DNA from: Arctopsyche grandis
Taxonomy: Eukaryota > Arthropoda > Insecta > Trichoptera > Hydropsychidae
Length of the DNA: 64,000 bases
NCBI RefSeq assembly: GCF_051622035.1
Contig: NC_135365.1
Location: forward strand, 17,588,001-17,652,000
Reading direction: 5' to 3'
In this document: piece after piece, positions 34,913 through 47,251 of the stretch
Layout: every line of letters begins with the position of its first letter
How positions within the stretch are numbered: position 1 is the first letter of the stretch
Translations under genes and position numbers: made by a program
Notes under the pieces: model-generated
What the model saw: the letters and a program-made list of their open reading frames with translations, nothing else
What the model was told of the DNA's origin: nothing
The model's database searches: none

Positions 34913-37721
34913 AAAAAACATAACACAAAAAAAAACAAAATAACAATTAAACACAAATCAATACAATTATACATAAAAAAAATACATTTGAACATAAACA
35001 TAAATACATCCATACATAAACATAAAAAACAGCATTTAATAATAACAGATAAAGTAAAAATATCAAATAAAAAAATATATAGCATAAGGAATGCCTTGCA
35101 CCTACAGGCAGTTTCAATAAATATGTAAGAAACAACTACAAATACAAAACATCCCTGTAAGGATGTATATAATATATATACATATATACGTACATTGTAA
35201 TGTCTCCTGATCTTCAATTATTTAAAATATATTCATCATATCATTGCATTGCAGTCAGTAGAACATAAAATTTACAGATTCACTTTATATATATTAATTA
35301 TATAAATATGATGCAACAATACTCTTCGGAATACTCATTTATAATACCTGTGATGTCGGACATTTTGAAACTGTTATAAAAATAAATAATAAAAACAATC
35401 GAGTCGAAGTAAAAATATTCAAATAAAAATTGGTAAATGTTTATTCTGTTCGCCGTATTGTCAATGCAATTAAGAATGATTGAAAAAATTTGTAATCATT
35501 CTGAAAGGTAATTTTAATAAAATATGTAATGAGTTTGCCTCTCAGGATTGTAAAGAGTAGCTTTGTAAATTTAAATGTAAAATTTCAAGTTTAAAATTAA
35601 TTAAGAATGTCGGGTAATCCGTTCTTGCTAATTTATTTATAATAAAAATTGTATGCCTTGATTAGTCTGTACATTTTATATGTACTTAGTACGAAAATAG
35701 CACGTGTATTTGTTTCAATTTGCGATAGAATGCGACGTGCCCGATATAAATAAAGCCAAAAGAGGTAAGCTGAACGAAATAAAGCACGAGAGAAAACAGA
35801 AGAAGTTGGCAACAGAAACCTCTCAAAGAAAATTAGTCAATAATTTAGCCGGGGAGAGACTTTGCAAATTTAACCCGAGGGGTGAAATAAGAGGTGAAAA
35901 AAATCGGTGAGAGACATTTTTAAGGGTACCCCAACACTTTTTGATGACTCCTTAAGCCACTTTGCCGAAACGCCATTTTTCGTATTCAAAAAAAATAAAG
36001 TAAAAAGCGGAAGTTTGATCGTGAAATGCAAAAATTCGGCTGACTTTTTAATCAAGAAAATTCTTTAGTCCTCAAATGGAGGAATTCTTTTCGGCGAAAG
36101 ATTTCATCCAATTTTCTCTAGACTTCACACCACAATTCCCAACAAGAATTTTCCATTTACCTGTATTATATAATCCACCTTTTGAAAGTGCTCTACCTTT
36201 GTAAGAGTTTACCGCTAATTTTTTAATCTCTACTAAATGCCACTTTACTTGAAAAGCCACTATGTATTCACTGCTAAATCCTGTGACTCAAATAATACTA
36301 GAAAATTACCAGCAACCCTTATCGTTACATTTTAATACAATATGGTAATATCCCTAGAGATGTCAACCAAATCCGGCATCCATGCCGTTCCAGAGATTCA
36401 TCAGGGATTTCCTTACACACACATTCATAATGCAGTATAAAAATCAAACCAAATCCCATGTCAACTGTACGGTTCAAAAAAATCTTACATTCAAACGCTA
36501 TGAATATTAATCCAACGTGTATAAAATATGTATGTATGTATGTACATATATATATGGGCGCGCTAAGCCAAAGATTATACCCATCGAAATGTTTCCCGGC
36601 CTTTATTTGGGAACAAAAATTTTTGGCTGCTTAATGGAGACTCTCTGGATATTTTAGGATCAAAGCCACCTGATATTAGGGATCGTTTTATTCCTATAGA
36701 CCGTTTTGACGAGTAGGTCGGAAGCAAGCTCGTAGAATATTGACTACCTCATTATAGCTCGTCTCTATACAATACGGTCAAATTTTCAAATACCAATTCG
36801 CATTATACATTCAATCATATAATTTTAAATAATAATTTAAGCCCCTCTATTAATGAAACTTGTAATTAAAATATAAAAACTTCTTTAAAAATGTCAAGTT
36901 GAACTAATGTCGGAACCCTAGTTTTTTCTTATATAAATCATTCTACAGTAAAACTCATTTATTCTTATCCACAGAAAATATGTATATACATACATATTAT
37001 AGTATATACGTACCGCTATGGAACATTTCTACAACTTCCGTAAAGTAATCCTGAGAGATTTCTCTCGGAATTGATAAATAGCTCTTTGTCTCCGGCTTAA
37101 TAATATTCTCGACAGCAGATGATATTAAAAATAAAAAGTAAATATCAACTTAAAATAACTAATCACATCGTAAAGTTTATTTTTTGTATGCAAATTGTGT
37201 CAGGGTGCTTCGAATAAAAATCAAAAATAAACTTTGTCCCAAATCTACTCGCGTCATTTAAAACCCATAAATAATCTAAATATACTCTCGCTATAAAAAA
37301 AAAGTAATGGTACATATTTTATATTTAAAATAGCATATATATGTAGAACAATAAAAAAAAGTTTTTTACGCTTGTTTAAAATTTATGCTTTTGCGAACCG
37401 CCCTTTTCCAATTCTTCATTTCCATTTTACGTGACGTTATTTACATATATATGATAATCGTTCATACTTAATATTTACATATACTATTGCATGTGAAAAC
37501 ACTAAGGGAATAATAAATCTAAATAATAATAAAAAAACACTTAAAATACCTCAATATTTAAAACATATTTATATTTCCGTTGCAACTATTTACATAGATA
37601 TACATATATATATGTATGTATGTAGTATATTTATATATTCACTAATTCCCTTTTCATATGAAAATATCAAATATTCATATGCATTTCTGATGATATATTT
37701 AAGCAAGCTTCCATTATAAAA
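34913..37721. other. intergenic, AT-rich, nothing recognised
   Basis: The open frames at 34894-35217 (-) and 34907-35128 (+) are products of A/T-biased low complexity. GC-richer patches lie at 35700-36260. No gene or clear repeat was found. Confidence 0.4.
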
Positions 37722-37942
37722 ATGTGTAAAGAAAAAAGTAACAAAGAATATCAAGAATTTTATAAACTGATGAGAAATGGAAACCAATTTATCACACCAA
37801 ATTTTAAAACAACACAAATGCAAAACCATTATATTTTCCAAGCCATAAATAACTACAATAATCTCCCTTCTGAATTGCGCTGTATTGCAAACCAATCAGA
37901 ACAAATAAATAAAATTAAACATTTTTTCAAAAAAAACTTACA

Positions 37943-37946
<4 letters not shown>
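37722..37946 (+). pseudogene. LINE reverse transcriptase extreme C-terminus (jockey/CR1-like)
   Basis: A 74-residue frame ends NHYIFQAINNYNNLPSELR followed by a short spacer and FFKKNL, then the stop. This copies the usual end of jockey/CR1-type LINE proteins, where 'f-a---yN-LP-eir' precedes 'FK--lK--L'. The AT microsatellite starts right at the stop, as expected of a retroposed 3' end. It is heavily 5'-truncated. Confidence 0.55.
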
Positions 37947-38018
<72 letters not shown>

Positions 38019-38025
38019 AGTGTAA
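37938..38025. repeat. long TA tract with inverted flanks
   Basis: TTACACTA is followed by about 70 bases of pure TA and then TTTTAGTGTAA. The flanks are inverted copies and the TA run is self-complementary, so the whole block can fold into one hairpin. Confidence 0.9.
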
Positions 38026-38035
38026 ATTTTTATAC

Positions 38036-41000
38036 AAAACAAAATATTATAACATAGAATCTAAGCAAGAATCGTGGCTCCCGTGAATCAGGCACAAGAG
38101 CTTCTCTTTTCTGATAAGGTATACATGACCAACGATGAAATTAAATATTATATCCTGCAAAATTGTATGTACTAATGTAACCCATTTCTTTATATTACAA
38201 ATAAAAGAATAAAAAATATATATACAATATATTATTATGTTCAAGCTGTAAATGAAAGATAAACACTATGTATTATGTATATTATTTATTAAAAACCTCA
38301 ATATTATATTTCGACGCGTCATATGATCCACACAAAGAATTATTTGTAAATATAATATTATAATACTCATTTATCTTAGATAAATTATTGTTTTGTAATT
38401 TCATCGATCCCATGGTAAAAACAAAATAAGATAAGGTTCTTTTTAGCGTTATTTATAAAAACGTATCCATATAAGGGAATGAAACTGAGATGAGCCAACG
38501 GGAACGATATCGAATTTCCGCTTTACGAACATACTTTTGCTGTTTCATCGATAGACAATTTTCTTTTTTTACCGTAACAGGAAACTCTACTGTTTTTACT
38601 ATGCGTAGGTATATGTCACGTGTATGTACATATATATTATTTACAAAATACACCACCTACATAGATAATGTTAGCTACGAAATTCGAAACAAAACAAGCA
38701 CAAAACCACGAAAGGTGATATGTATGTATATGGTACATATTACATATTTGCTGGCAGGGGTGGATACGCTATATTTCAAAACGTTTTCAAAGAAGGATAG
38801 TCGGAAAGAGGCTTCACTAAAATTAAATTGAATCCGATTGTATGAAGTCTGCATGAATTCTTGCTTATTACAAAAGTTCTGTTTGCAATTAAGAAAAGGG
38901 AAACGAAACAATGGCGTCCAAAGCCTTTGCACACAATAAAGAGAGTCGAAAAGGCGAAGTCTTATCGAGAAATCGGATTGTGTAATAAAATTGGAAATAT
39001 TCGAATATTATATTTACATTTTGTGATGTACCCAGTCTGCGAAATTCATCGGAAATATCCGTAATTCATACTTTGAATTATTGGGATTCGTTCGATCTCC
39101 ATTATCTCCTTAACGAAATGCGATACTTAGAAACCTCATCCGGTATAATTTCAACAAATTATTCTCCGATATTATTTGGAATTCATTTTATTAATTCCTC
39201 GTTTAAACTCTTGCCAAAAAGGTCAATTTTCTTAGGAAATGTCATGTATTGTCTTAAAAGGGAATTGTCATACAATTTAGCGACGTGCTACTCTCGCCGC
39301 AATTATTCAAATTCATTGCTATTCTTTAGAACGATCTCAAGACAGTTAATTAATAATAAACTGTGGCTCGCGATGCCCTCTCTCTTCAGTCTTCCCTTGT
39401 CTCGTTAATTATCTTTCAATTACCGTCGGCAACCCTTCTTAGCGGTGCCTAATAAACTTCGCCTAGAAAAGCTCCCCTACAAAACGCTCCTTCAATCTAC
39501 GTCCGTTTTGCATCTTGCGATTAAATGTGTATTTTATGAAAGGCAAAGAGTCTTAAAAGTACCTTTAATATTTCAAATCAATGGCAAATTTTGAATTGAG
39601 AAATTTGTTTCGCATTCAGGGAAATATTAAATCGATCTCCGGACTGCGTTCAAAATACATATTATAATTAAAATGAGAACCACATTTATAAATTTCATTA
39701 TAATATTTTATTTTTGTAATTGCAATCAGTGATAAAATTAAAATAAAATTTTTAAACACAACGGTTTAGATAATTTAAGCATAGATAAAGTAAAAAAAAA
39801 AAACAACACAACTTCTTCATCTAGCACGTTGCAATTTGAATTATGTATTTACTGAAAGTAAAAAGTTTTATAATCTAACTAAGAAGTTGTATTAGTAATC
39901 TAGACTACAACCACGATAAATGTACGGTTGTGCCGACTTCTTCGTAATAATTATTTGCAATTGCGGGAAACTCGGTGTTGATTGCAAGAAACTTGAACTT
40001 TCCCAGAATCTATTCGCAAAGGGCGGATAGCAACTTAACCAAAGTTTGAATTGCATTGTAGAACTTGTAATTACTATCTGCTTCCGAGTTCAATGCACAA
40101 CTGCATATTCCCAGTAAAAGTTTCAGTTGAGAGTATCCCAACACCTGTCGATGAGATGCGTTTAGTTTCACAGCCGGAAAATTCTCGTACGTTTCCTCCC
40201 CTAAATGAAATGTGAGTCTCGCGAGAAATTTCACAGCGATATATAACGTTAATAAAATATATTTTACGTTTACGTTATGACTTTACAAGTATGTGGTTTC
40301 GAGTAGACAAAGAGGTCCACTTAAAGTTTATGAAAGAAAAAGCCGCACTCTTTGTGTGTAACCAAAATCCCTCTTCGAGCGTATCTCACGCGGTTTACGT
40401 ATATCGTATTTTCCCGTAATTTCCCACGTTTCTCATTTTCCAGTCGCCAGCCAGCCTCCCTCTCAAGAGGGAGAGAGAGTGAGTAAGAAAAAACGACGAG
40501 AATGGAAATCGCAAGAAGTTTCCGCGGTGATAACGCGCGCAAAAAGCCTCATATATATACGAGCTTGAAATGCGGACCCGGAAAATGGTAATGTGAAGAG
40601 ATCCCGTAGGAAAATTTACTTTTTAAATGAACTCGATATTCGTTTTCAACGATCGATCTTCAAAAAGCACACTGTGAAAACGTAAAGGAGGTTTGTAAAA
40701 ATATGAACGTCCCTTTGAAAACCGGGGACGTGATTTTTCTATATGACTTTTTAAAAACAAAATAAATAAATGCAATGCTATCCTTTGACTTTTACTAAAC
40801 CATAGCAGCTACATTTACTTTATTTCTCTTTGAAACTGCAAAAAACATGTTCATACTCAAAGCACTGCATTAACACTTGCCTGTGCTAAAAAAAACCGCT
40901 AGTCACTGTGCTGGACGCCATGCATCCAGTTAGAAATGTGTGTTTTAAGTTAAAATAATACAAAATCTGCCAGGTCAATTATTGTAATTAGGTTTAAAAA

Positions 41001-41629
41001 TCATTTTGTCATGTATTAAACGTCCAATAATATGAAATAAGTGCAAAAAATGAACAAAAAAAAACAGCTAAAGCAGAGCCGTCATTCCAATGTCTCTATC
41101 TCGTAATGATATAATTACAATCATAGAGATTTTGGAAAAAAATATATAAAATATTAAGACCCTGAATTCTATCTATTTGGAGAAATCTATTTGTATCTAT
41201 TTGGAGAAATCAAATAAAATAGAAGTCTTGGTCACTCGCTATCCATCACAGTGTGGCAAGTGTTAAATACAACACATTCAAACAAATTTAAATTTTTTAC
41301 TTGTGTCCTTTATACATATAATAGTTAATAAATAAATATAATTTTATTTCATGATATGTACATGTAGTGTTATATTACATATTGTGTACATGTTACGTAC
41401 ATACATACATACATACATACATATTATGTAAGGGATTTTCATTCTAATCAATAACCGATAACCAAAGCAATAACATTAAAACTTCGCTTAGTAGAAATAG
41501 TAATATACATAGATATGTAATTTTACTTACAATACTTTTAGAATAGTAGAATAATGGAAAACGTGCAAAATGTTATATTAACATCCTATAGAAAATCATG
41601 AAGGTCTATTTATACATATCATCAAGCAC
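38036..41629. other. intergenic with GC-richer islands
   Basis: GC-richer unique blocks lie at 38470-38620, 39050-39520 and 40030-40640. They contain AATTA-type words in less AT-rich surroundings. Open frames (38490-38831, 39073-39408) are not recognised. A CATA microsatellite lies at about 41399-41422. No gene is supported. Confidence 0.4.
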
Positions 41630-42095
41630 TGTATGTCAACAACTCCGCACAACGCTGCATGGAAAAGACTATATCTGTTCTTACTATACAGTAGCACTCG
41701 TTGTCGGCACGTTCATGATTGCTTTGAACGAGCGCAAGTCAAAATCGGCTTACATATACATTACAGAGCGCGACGATACGGTGCAATATTGCATGGGTCG
41801 TATCATCGAGTGAATACAGTCAGAATATGAGGTTTATGAAAATATGCATATGCGCACGGCAGCACTTTCGGTAGTACAGGTGCACTCGCCACTGTAACGT
41901 CACTATTTCCACTGCTTGATATGTTTCGGTGACATGCATTGCTTTATAACAGATCGTGTCGGTTGCTGCTATTTTGGATACGGCACATACACATTAAGAC
42001 ACATACCTATACATATAAATGTGTCCATATAGAATGTACCAAATTATATTTTTCGTCCTACTGTTTCGAGCTTGGGCTGTACTGGTATAAATGAG
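41630..42095 (+). repeat. repeat family X, copy 3 (most complete)
   Basis: It contains the full set of landmarks: CGCACAACGCTGCATGG, GTCGGCACGTTCATG, GTCAAAATCGGCTTACATA, GGCAGCACTTTCGGTAGTAC, CGGTGACATGCATTGC, ACAGATCGTGTCGG, AAATGTGTCCATATAGAATG and GGGCTGTACTGGTATAAAT. No protein is encoded and no terminal inverted repeats are visible. Confidence 0.75.
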
Positions 42096-42569
42096 CCTTA
42101 ATTTATATCCAGTATATTTTTCAGAAAATATATGATCACAAGTTTGTCAAGGTAATTTGTTTCCTTCTTTTAATTGGAAAAACATTCATTAAAAGATTGC
42201 TGTTAAAATTGCTATTAATTATGAATTCTAGTTAATTATTATTCCTTCAAAAACACCAACCATTGTACCGAAAACCAATTTGTTCAGATGGAAAATTTTA
42301 AAATTTTACTTTTAACTTATACAAAAGTAAAATTTTTAAATTTTTAAAATTTTACTTTTTTTTTTATTATTATTTATACAATATTATGACTTTCAATACG
42401 CACTGTCGCTGAAAGTTGAAATACGCCCATAATAAAGTACTACGTGCATATATTAAAATGGAAAAAATCATTTCGAAATTGTCTTTTATTTTCTTATTTT
42501 AAAAAATATTTTGTATCATGGTGCCATTACAATTGCCCTAAGCGACATTTATGATTTTAAACTTGAATA

Positions 42570-42715
42570 TATTGTATATGTATACATTTATAGATTATAA
42601 ATTTAATATGATATTCAAATAGTGGTGACAAATACATAGTATGTGGGTTGGTTTGCCAATTCGATGAGGAACCGTTTCAACAATTAAATCAGATAAAGAT
42701 TGACAAATGGGAACA
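42570..42715 (-). repeat. SINE type B body fragment, antisense
   Basis: The reverse complement gives TTGTTGAAACGGTTCCTCAT, a TTGTCACCACTATTTGAATA block and an AT-rich run, matching the middle of type B SINEs. Head and tail are absent. Confidence 0.65.
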
Positions 42716-42867
42716 GGAACGGGAATTGCATGCGTTATTGTGGCATTGTAATGCATGCCGGGTTCAGCTAGTATTTTTATAAAAACAACATCGGACATAC
42801 ATAAGATACTCTTACGTACAATAGTGATTTATTTCCCAGAACTATGACACATATTAATTCTTAAAAT

Positions 42868-43521
42868 TTGGAAGCAAACTTGAGAGCCATTTCGTATACA
42901 ATGCAACAATCAGAGATTAAAATGTGTCACCGTTCAACTCTCTCAGCAACGTTTCGAACTTTCACCCCGTCGTTTCGAACGAATGCCTCACTTCTTTCTT
43001 GTTTGTTTCAGACTGAAAACCCGACCGTCGGACGAGCTTTTCAGCACAACTTTTCAGCACTAGAAGAACAATGACGACATGTACAGACGAGTGCAGAAGC
43101 GCGCCTAGTGCAAACGAAACTCACGCCTCGGTTCACTTCGCTTCAGAGTGCGATGAGATGCATCTTATGCACGAGAAATAGAAGTACGACAGAAAAAAAG
43201 AACGAGAAGAAGAAGCGTCATAATCTGCGTTATCGGATAGTGCGAACAGCCTATGAAGAAATATGTTCTTTATAGGAGACAAACATATAAAAGAAGTGAA
43301 AAGCAGTGCGCGTTCGAGGAACATTACGCCGAAAATAACTAAACGTTTCGTAATGTGCGATTGTTAATCGTTTAAATTAATTAATTAAATATCATAAATT
43401 AAATAAATTTAATTGTGATCGAAGATTGTAATCGACTCGTTTCTTATAGCAAAATACTTTAGGTTTACTTTATATAAATAAGAATATATTTTAAAGTGGA
43501 CGATTAATTAAAAAAGTTTCC
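42868..43521 (+). promoter_or_regulatory. probable 5' untranslated region / promoter area of octopamine receptor
   Basis: This GC-richer block (about 42920-43330) precedes the first coding ATG. A polypyrimidine-AG (GTTTGTTTCAG ending 43011) could be an acceptor for an upstream non-coding exon, or transcription may start inside the block. If transcribed it carries upstream ATGs: a 9-codon frame at 43079-43108 and a 40-codon frame at 43153-43275. A stop (43492-43494) lies in frame before the real ATG, so the coding frame does not extend upstream. The transcription start is not determinable here. Confidence 0.4.
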
Positions 43522-43587
43522 ATGATTGACGCGCTGAGCCAGAATTTGACTGAAAATTACCTGATACCAGTCCATCACAATTTTTCA
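43522..43587 (+). CDS. Octbeta2R: octopamine receptor coding exon 1
   Basis: It encodes 22 residues, MIDALSQNLTENYLIPVHHN plus FS, and ends at a strong donor (TCA/GTAAGT, 43588). An in-frame stop at 43492-43494 fixes this ATG as the first possible start in the exon. Two N-glycosylation sequons in 22 residues fit a GPCR N-terminus. The exon is too short to be picked by open-frame length alone. The link to the next exon is inferred from phase and splice signals. Confidence 0.75.
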
Positions 43588-46500
43588 GTAAGTTATTCTT
43601 GTTGTTTAGTTTGATTATTATTAAATATTTAGTCTTTAAATTAATACTTAATTCACTTTGTGGTTTATCTATATAAGATGCCGCTTTTATGTCTGTCTCT
43701 TATATAATAAATAAATTCTAATCAGTATTAAGTATTATATATGTATTATTAAAAGTAAAGCGAATCCAATTTAAAATATTTCAACCATGTACGTTTTGCA
43801 AAAATGTATAATTCATCAATTCTTATAAATTTGCTTCTTAAAATTAGCAGGGGACTTTTATTTCATTTTCTCTCTTCAGAATACAACGGAAATGAAAGTG
43901 TCGTTCGGTATTTGATTCAATAATGTAATAAATTATTTCTACTCGTCAAATCATTTATAAATTAATTATTCAATTTACAATAAGTTAATCGAAAGAAAAC
44001 TTAATGAAATATCGTTAAATAAAGCCAAAAATTATCGTCAATAAAAATGTGTATATTCGTCCTGACAAATTTATATTATACAGTCAACTCTCCTATAACA
44101 CGCTAGATCTGCTCCGGAAGAAATCGAAAAAAAATAAGTAGAGACATGAAAATAATGAAATTGTGTAAAAACGTGATAAATTTTTGCTTGATCGGATAAA
44201 ATTTTGTCAGGCGACCTTCCGGTCAACTTAAGGCGCAGACACACAGAATCATATAGCACGGCCTACAGCTGTGAATGGGCGTGTTTTATAATTTTATATT
44301 TTATAAGTTTCTCCTACATTTCTTCAAATATGGGATTCATTGTCAATACAAGCAAAATATAAAAAATAAAAGACTGAAAACATTCCAGGGGGTGGTGAGT
44401 TTTGTCTTGGCATAGATCAGGTAGGCTTAAGTTTTTTTAAATGTGCAAAACTATCTAAGGGTGAAATCACACAGGGAAAAACGGCACGTCGTGTACTTGG
44501 CTCCCCGCTGTGGGGGGTTCTTCTACATTTCTTCAAATATGGGATCACTGTCAAGCAAAGACAAAATTTTATCGAAAACACTCCGGGGGGTGATTTTGGA
44601 ACGGTGTGTGCTAGACATGCCTTGAATATGTGCAAGGCATGCCACATTTTTTTTCGCCCTAAAAAAACACGTGCTGCGTTCCTCTCTATGTGTCTGCGCC
44701 TTTATCGTTGTATTTTTACATACGTGAATTGAGTTCTGTAAGTTTTACTTCTCAACTAAGCAACTTGTTCCATATAGAAAATTTTAATTTGTTTAATTAC
44801 AAGGCTCTTTATTATGTTTACTTCGCCAATCGGTTCGACAATATTCCTACATTGTACCGATCGCTTTTAAACTTTGCCATTTTGCGAGGTTTGGTCGCCG
44901 ATAGAGATTTCAATTAGTTCCGCCAATTCGATGGTCAAATATAAACGTAATAAACACGTTTAAGAATCCAAAAAATTTGGAGACGGTAACAGCTAACCCT
45001 TTGCCTGTAGCTTTATTAAAATGAATTAGTACTAAATATAATTGTTAATTATTTTCCTCCCATTCACTTTTTTACAAACTAGAAGAAACACTAGTCATTA
45101 GCATGCTAATAACACTGCTCAGCACGAAAAATGGCTAATAACACACAGAGACGAGATATGACCTTTCTTATAGATCTATCCCCAGTAAACACGAATCTGG
45201 TAATAAAAAATATCGATTGGCTTGAGATTCGAAGATAAATGTGTTTTTTAAATCACGAGATTTTTCTATATCTTGTTGTTGTTCGATTTTCTGTTCAAAA
45301 TGAATATTGGAATCTATATTCGTGTATTTTATCTTTCATTTGTAGTACTTTTCAGCTTTCGAACCTCTCTAAGTAGTCGTCCAGTTCAAATCAAAAGTCA
45401 AAAGTACGTATTTTCACTTGGGATTTTTTCCCACTGTTAATACTATTTGATATTGAGTATTTTCTATTGAAACATGTTTATTGGGATAGTGTTCTGGCCA
45501 CACTATTTTTTTTTTTCGTTTAAAAGAGTTAATTGGAAGTGTGCTGAATTTTAAATCGGTAAAATTGCGAGCTAAAAGCTCGTACTAGTATTTACTCGTA
45601 TTTACACGAATCCGAATTGAATTAACAGGGATAATATATTAAATTGTCTTTATATGAAAATTAAATAAAATTCCACTTAGAAAAATTATATTTCGACTAT
45701 TCTTGTGGATTTATAACAAAAAAAAAGTCGTCATTTTTCGAACAGTGTAATAGATAATAATTGGTCACATAGATTTTAAAGCTAAAAAAATAAAAATCCC
45801 ATAATATTACAAGGATATTTTTTCCTCTTAATACGACCTTCAAAATCCATTTCTAACACGTGCACTTCTTCGTGTTTCAGACGATGGACAATCAGGGTGT
45901 GAGCGCCGTCGCCAATGGCGACGATCCCCCTACAGATTCCCCAGAATGGATCGACAGCCTGGGCCTGGTGGCCAAAGGATGCGCCATGGTGTTTGTCATC
46001 ATGGCAGCCATCCTCGGCAACCTGCTCGTCATCGTTTCCGTCATGCGGCATCGAAAACTGCGCGTCATCACCAACTACTTCGTAGTATCGCTTGCCTTCG
46101 CCGACATGCTCGTCGCCATGGTTGCCATGACGTTCAACGCCAGCGTCCAGCTCACCGGCCGTTGGAACTTCGGCTTCATCATGTGCGACATATGGAACTC
46201 GACAGACGTCTACTTCTCAACAGCGTCCATTCTCCATCTATGCTGCATATCGGTAGATCGCTACTACGCCATCGTAAAACCGCTCAAGTACCCCATAAAC
46301 ATGACGAAAAGAGTAGTGGCCGTCATGTTGCTCAACACCTGGCTCTCGCCAGCCATCATATCATTCCTTCCCATATTCATGGGATGGTACACTACTGAGG
46401 ATCACTTGACTTACAGACATCTGCACCCCGACGCTTGCGACTTTAAAGTGAACAAAGTTTACGCTATAGTTTCTAGTTTGATATCCTTCTGGATACCTTG

Positions 46501-47023
46501 TACCATTATGGTGTTCACTTACTTGGCCATCTTCAGGGAGGCCAACAGGCAGGAGAAGGCGATGCACTTGAGGCAAGGCAACGCCATGTTGATGCACAGG
46601 AACTCGAGGGACATGACGACGTCTCCACACAACGGAAACGGAAGGGATGAGCCTGCGACTCCTGGCAGAGACAGGTCTATTAGCAAGATGAAGCGGGAGC
46701 ACAAGGCGGCCAGGACGCTCGGAATTATTATGGGCGTATTCATATTGTGTTGGTTGCCATTTTTTCTGTGGTACGTGTCTGTTAGTGTGTGCGGCGAGGC
46801 GTGCTTCTGTCCCGACGTGGTAGTAGCACTGCTGTTCTGGATTGGCTACACCAACTCGACGCTGAATCCACTGATCTACGCGTACTTCAACAGGGATTTC
46901 CGAGAGGCGTTTAGGAACACATTGCGCAGTGTCTTCTGTGGCAGATGCAACAGGAGACGTGGCGCAGATTTGGAAGCTCTGGCTCGCGCACGCCGTGGCT
47001 CAGAGCCGCCGGCCAGCCTCTAG
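43522..47023 (+). CDS. Octbeta2R: beta-type octopamine receptor (class A GPCR), 402 aa, two coding exons
   Basis: A plasma-membrane receptor for octopamine, the insect counterpart of noradrenaline. Family members couple through Gs to raise cAMP in neurons and muscle. The coding sequence joins 43522-43587 to 45881-47023, both at phase 0, over a GT-AG intron. Two N-glycosylation sequons (N8-L-T, N20-F-S) lie in the extracellular N-terminus. Landmarks: N69 (TM1), D97 (TM2), C124-C208 disulfide pair, D131 in TM3 for the amine, D148-R149-Y150, S220/S221/S224 in TM5 for catechol-type hydroxyls, E295 at the base of TM6, C312-W-L-P-F-F, and NPLIY 351-355. The third loop is short and the tail has palmitoylation-type cysteines (VFCGRC). 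The subtype call rests on AIFREANRQEK, GNAMLMHR and the TM3-TM4 region, which resemble Drosophila Octbeta2R more than Octbeta1R or Octbeta3R as I remember them. The C-tail is shorter than in Drosophila, so alternative 3' exons are possible. Confidence 0.85.
43588..45880 (+). other. octopamine receptor intron, carries a MITE
   Basis: The 2,293-bp intron runs from GTAAGT to a TTCTTCGTGTTTCAG acceptor. It contains the MITE at 44229-44703. The rest is AT-rich with nothing else recognised. Confidence 0.75.
44229..44703. mobile_element. MITE with AGGCGCAGACACA ends and TTA target duplication (Harbinger-like)
   Basis: The left end AGGCGCAGACACA (from 44230) is matched by TGTGTCTGCGCCT at the right end (to about 44702), with further loose pairing (GCAGCACG against GCACGGCC). 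TTA flanks both sides, a 3-bp target duplication typical of PIF/Harbinger elements. Internally TTCTTCAAATATGGGAT ... CAGGGGGTG occurs twice (44318-44395 and 44525-44593), a direct duplication of about 75 bases. No transposase is encoded. Confidence 0.7.
45881..47023 (+). CDS. Octbeta2R: octopamine receptor coding exon 2 (TM1-TM7 and C-tail)
   Basis: The exon starts after TTTCAG with ACG-ATG and runs 380 codons to TAG at 47021-47023. It holds all seven transmembrane helices without interruption. Codons are much GC-richer than the surrounding DNA, especially at third positions before base 46400. An internal Met (45884) could serve as start if exon 1 were skipped, giving 379 residues without the N8/N20 sequons. 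No convincing donor lies near the end, so the C-terminus probably ends here. Confidence 0.92.
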   Translation, partial: TMDNQGVSAVANGDDPPTDSPEWIDSLGLVAKGCAMVFVIMAAILGNLLVIVSVMRHRKLRVITNYFVVSLAFADMLVAMVAMTFNASVQLTGRWNFGFIMCDIWNSTDVYFSTASILHLCCISVDRYYAIVKPLKYPINMTKRVVAVMLLNTWLSPAIISFLPIFMGWYTTEDHLTYRHLHPDACDFKVNKVYAIVSSLISFWIPCTIMVFTYLAIFREANRQEKAMHLRQGNAMLMHRNSRDMTTSPHNGNGRDEPATPGRDRSISKMKREHKAARTLGIIMGVFILCWLPFFLWYVSVSVCGEACFCPDVVVALLFWIGYTNSTLNPLIYAYFNRDFREAFRNTLRSVFCGRCNRRRGADLEALARARRGSEPPASL

Positions 47024-47251
47024 CGCCGTGCGCCATCTTATGCGCCCTCACTCTAAAATGGCCCCTTGCGGTACGATGCGCGATTCATATTTTTGTATCT
47101 CTTATATGTATCTTTAAAACTAGTAACGAGCGACCTAAACAACGACGGCAATACTCATCGCTTTCTTCTATGTTCACTCAAAAACCAATAGTTGACTTGG
47201 GGTACGTTCATAACGTACTAACATTCGATTCATGATTGTAGACTTTGATCA

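Noticed and set aside
34894..35217. 107-residue Cys/Phe-rich - strand frame resembling a membrane protein
   Set aside because: It is the complement of an A-rich low-complexity run; the hydrophobicity is a product of TTT/TGT/TAT codons.
37722..37946. A small host protein of 74 residues
   Set aside because: The NYNNLPSELR ... FFKKNL ending and the abutting simple repeat fit a truncated LINE better.
45860..45883. Upstream extension of the octopamine receptor frame (HFFVFQT before Met 45884)
   Set aside because: It starts at a GTG and lies in the polypyrimidine tract and AG acceptor of the intron. The real upstream coding sequence is the exon at 43522-43587.
45946..46398. 150-residue frame overlapping the receptor on + and long antisense frames
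   Set aside because: These are shadows of a GC-rich coding exon; the GPCR frame has every family motif.
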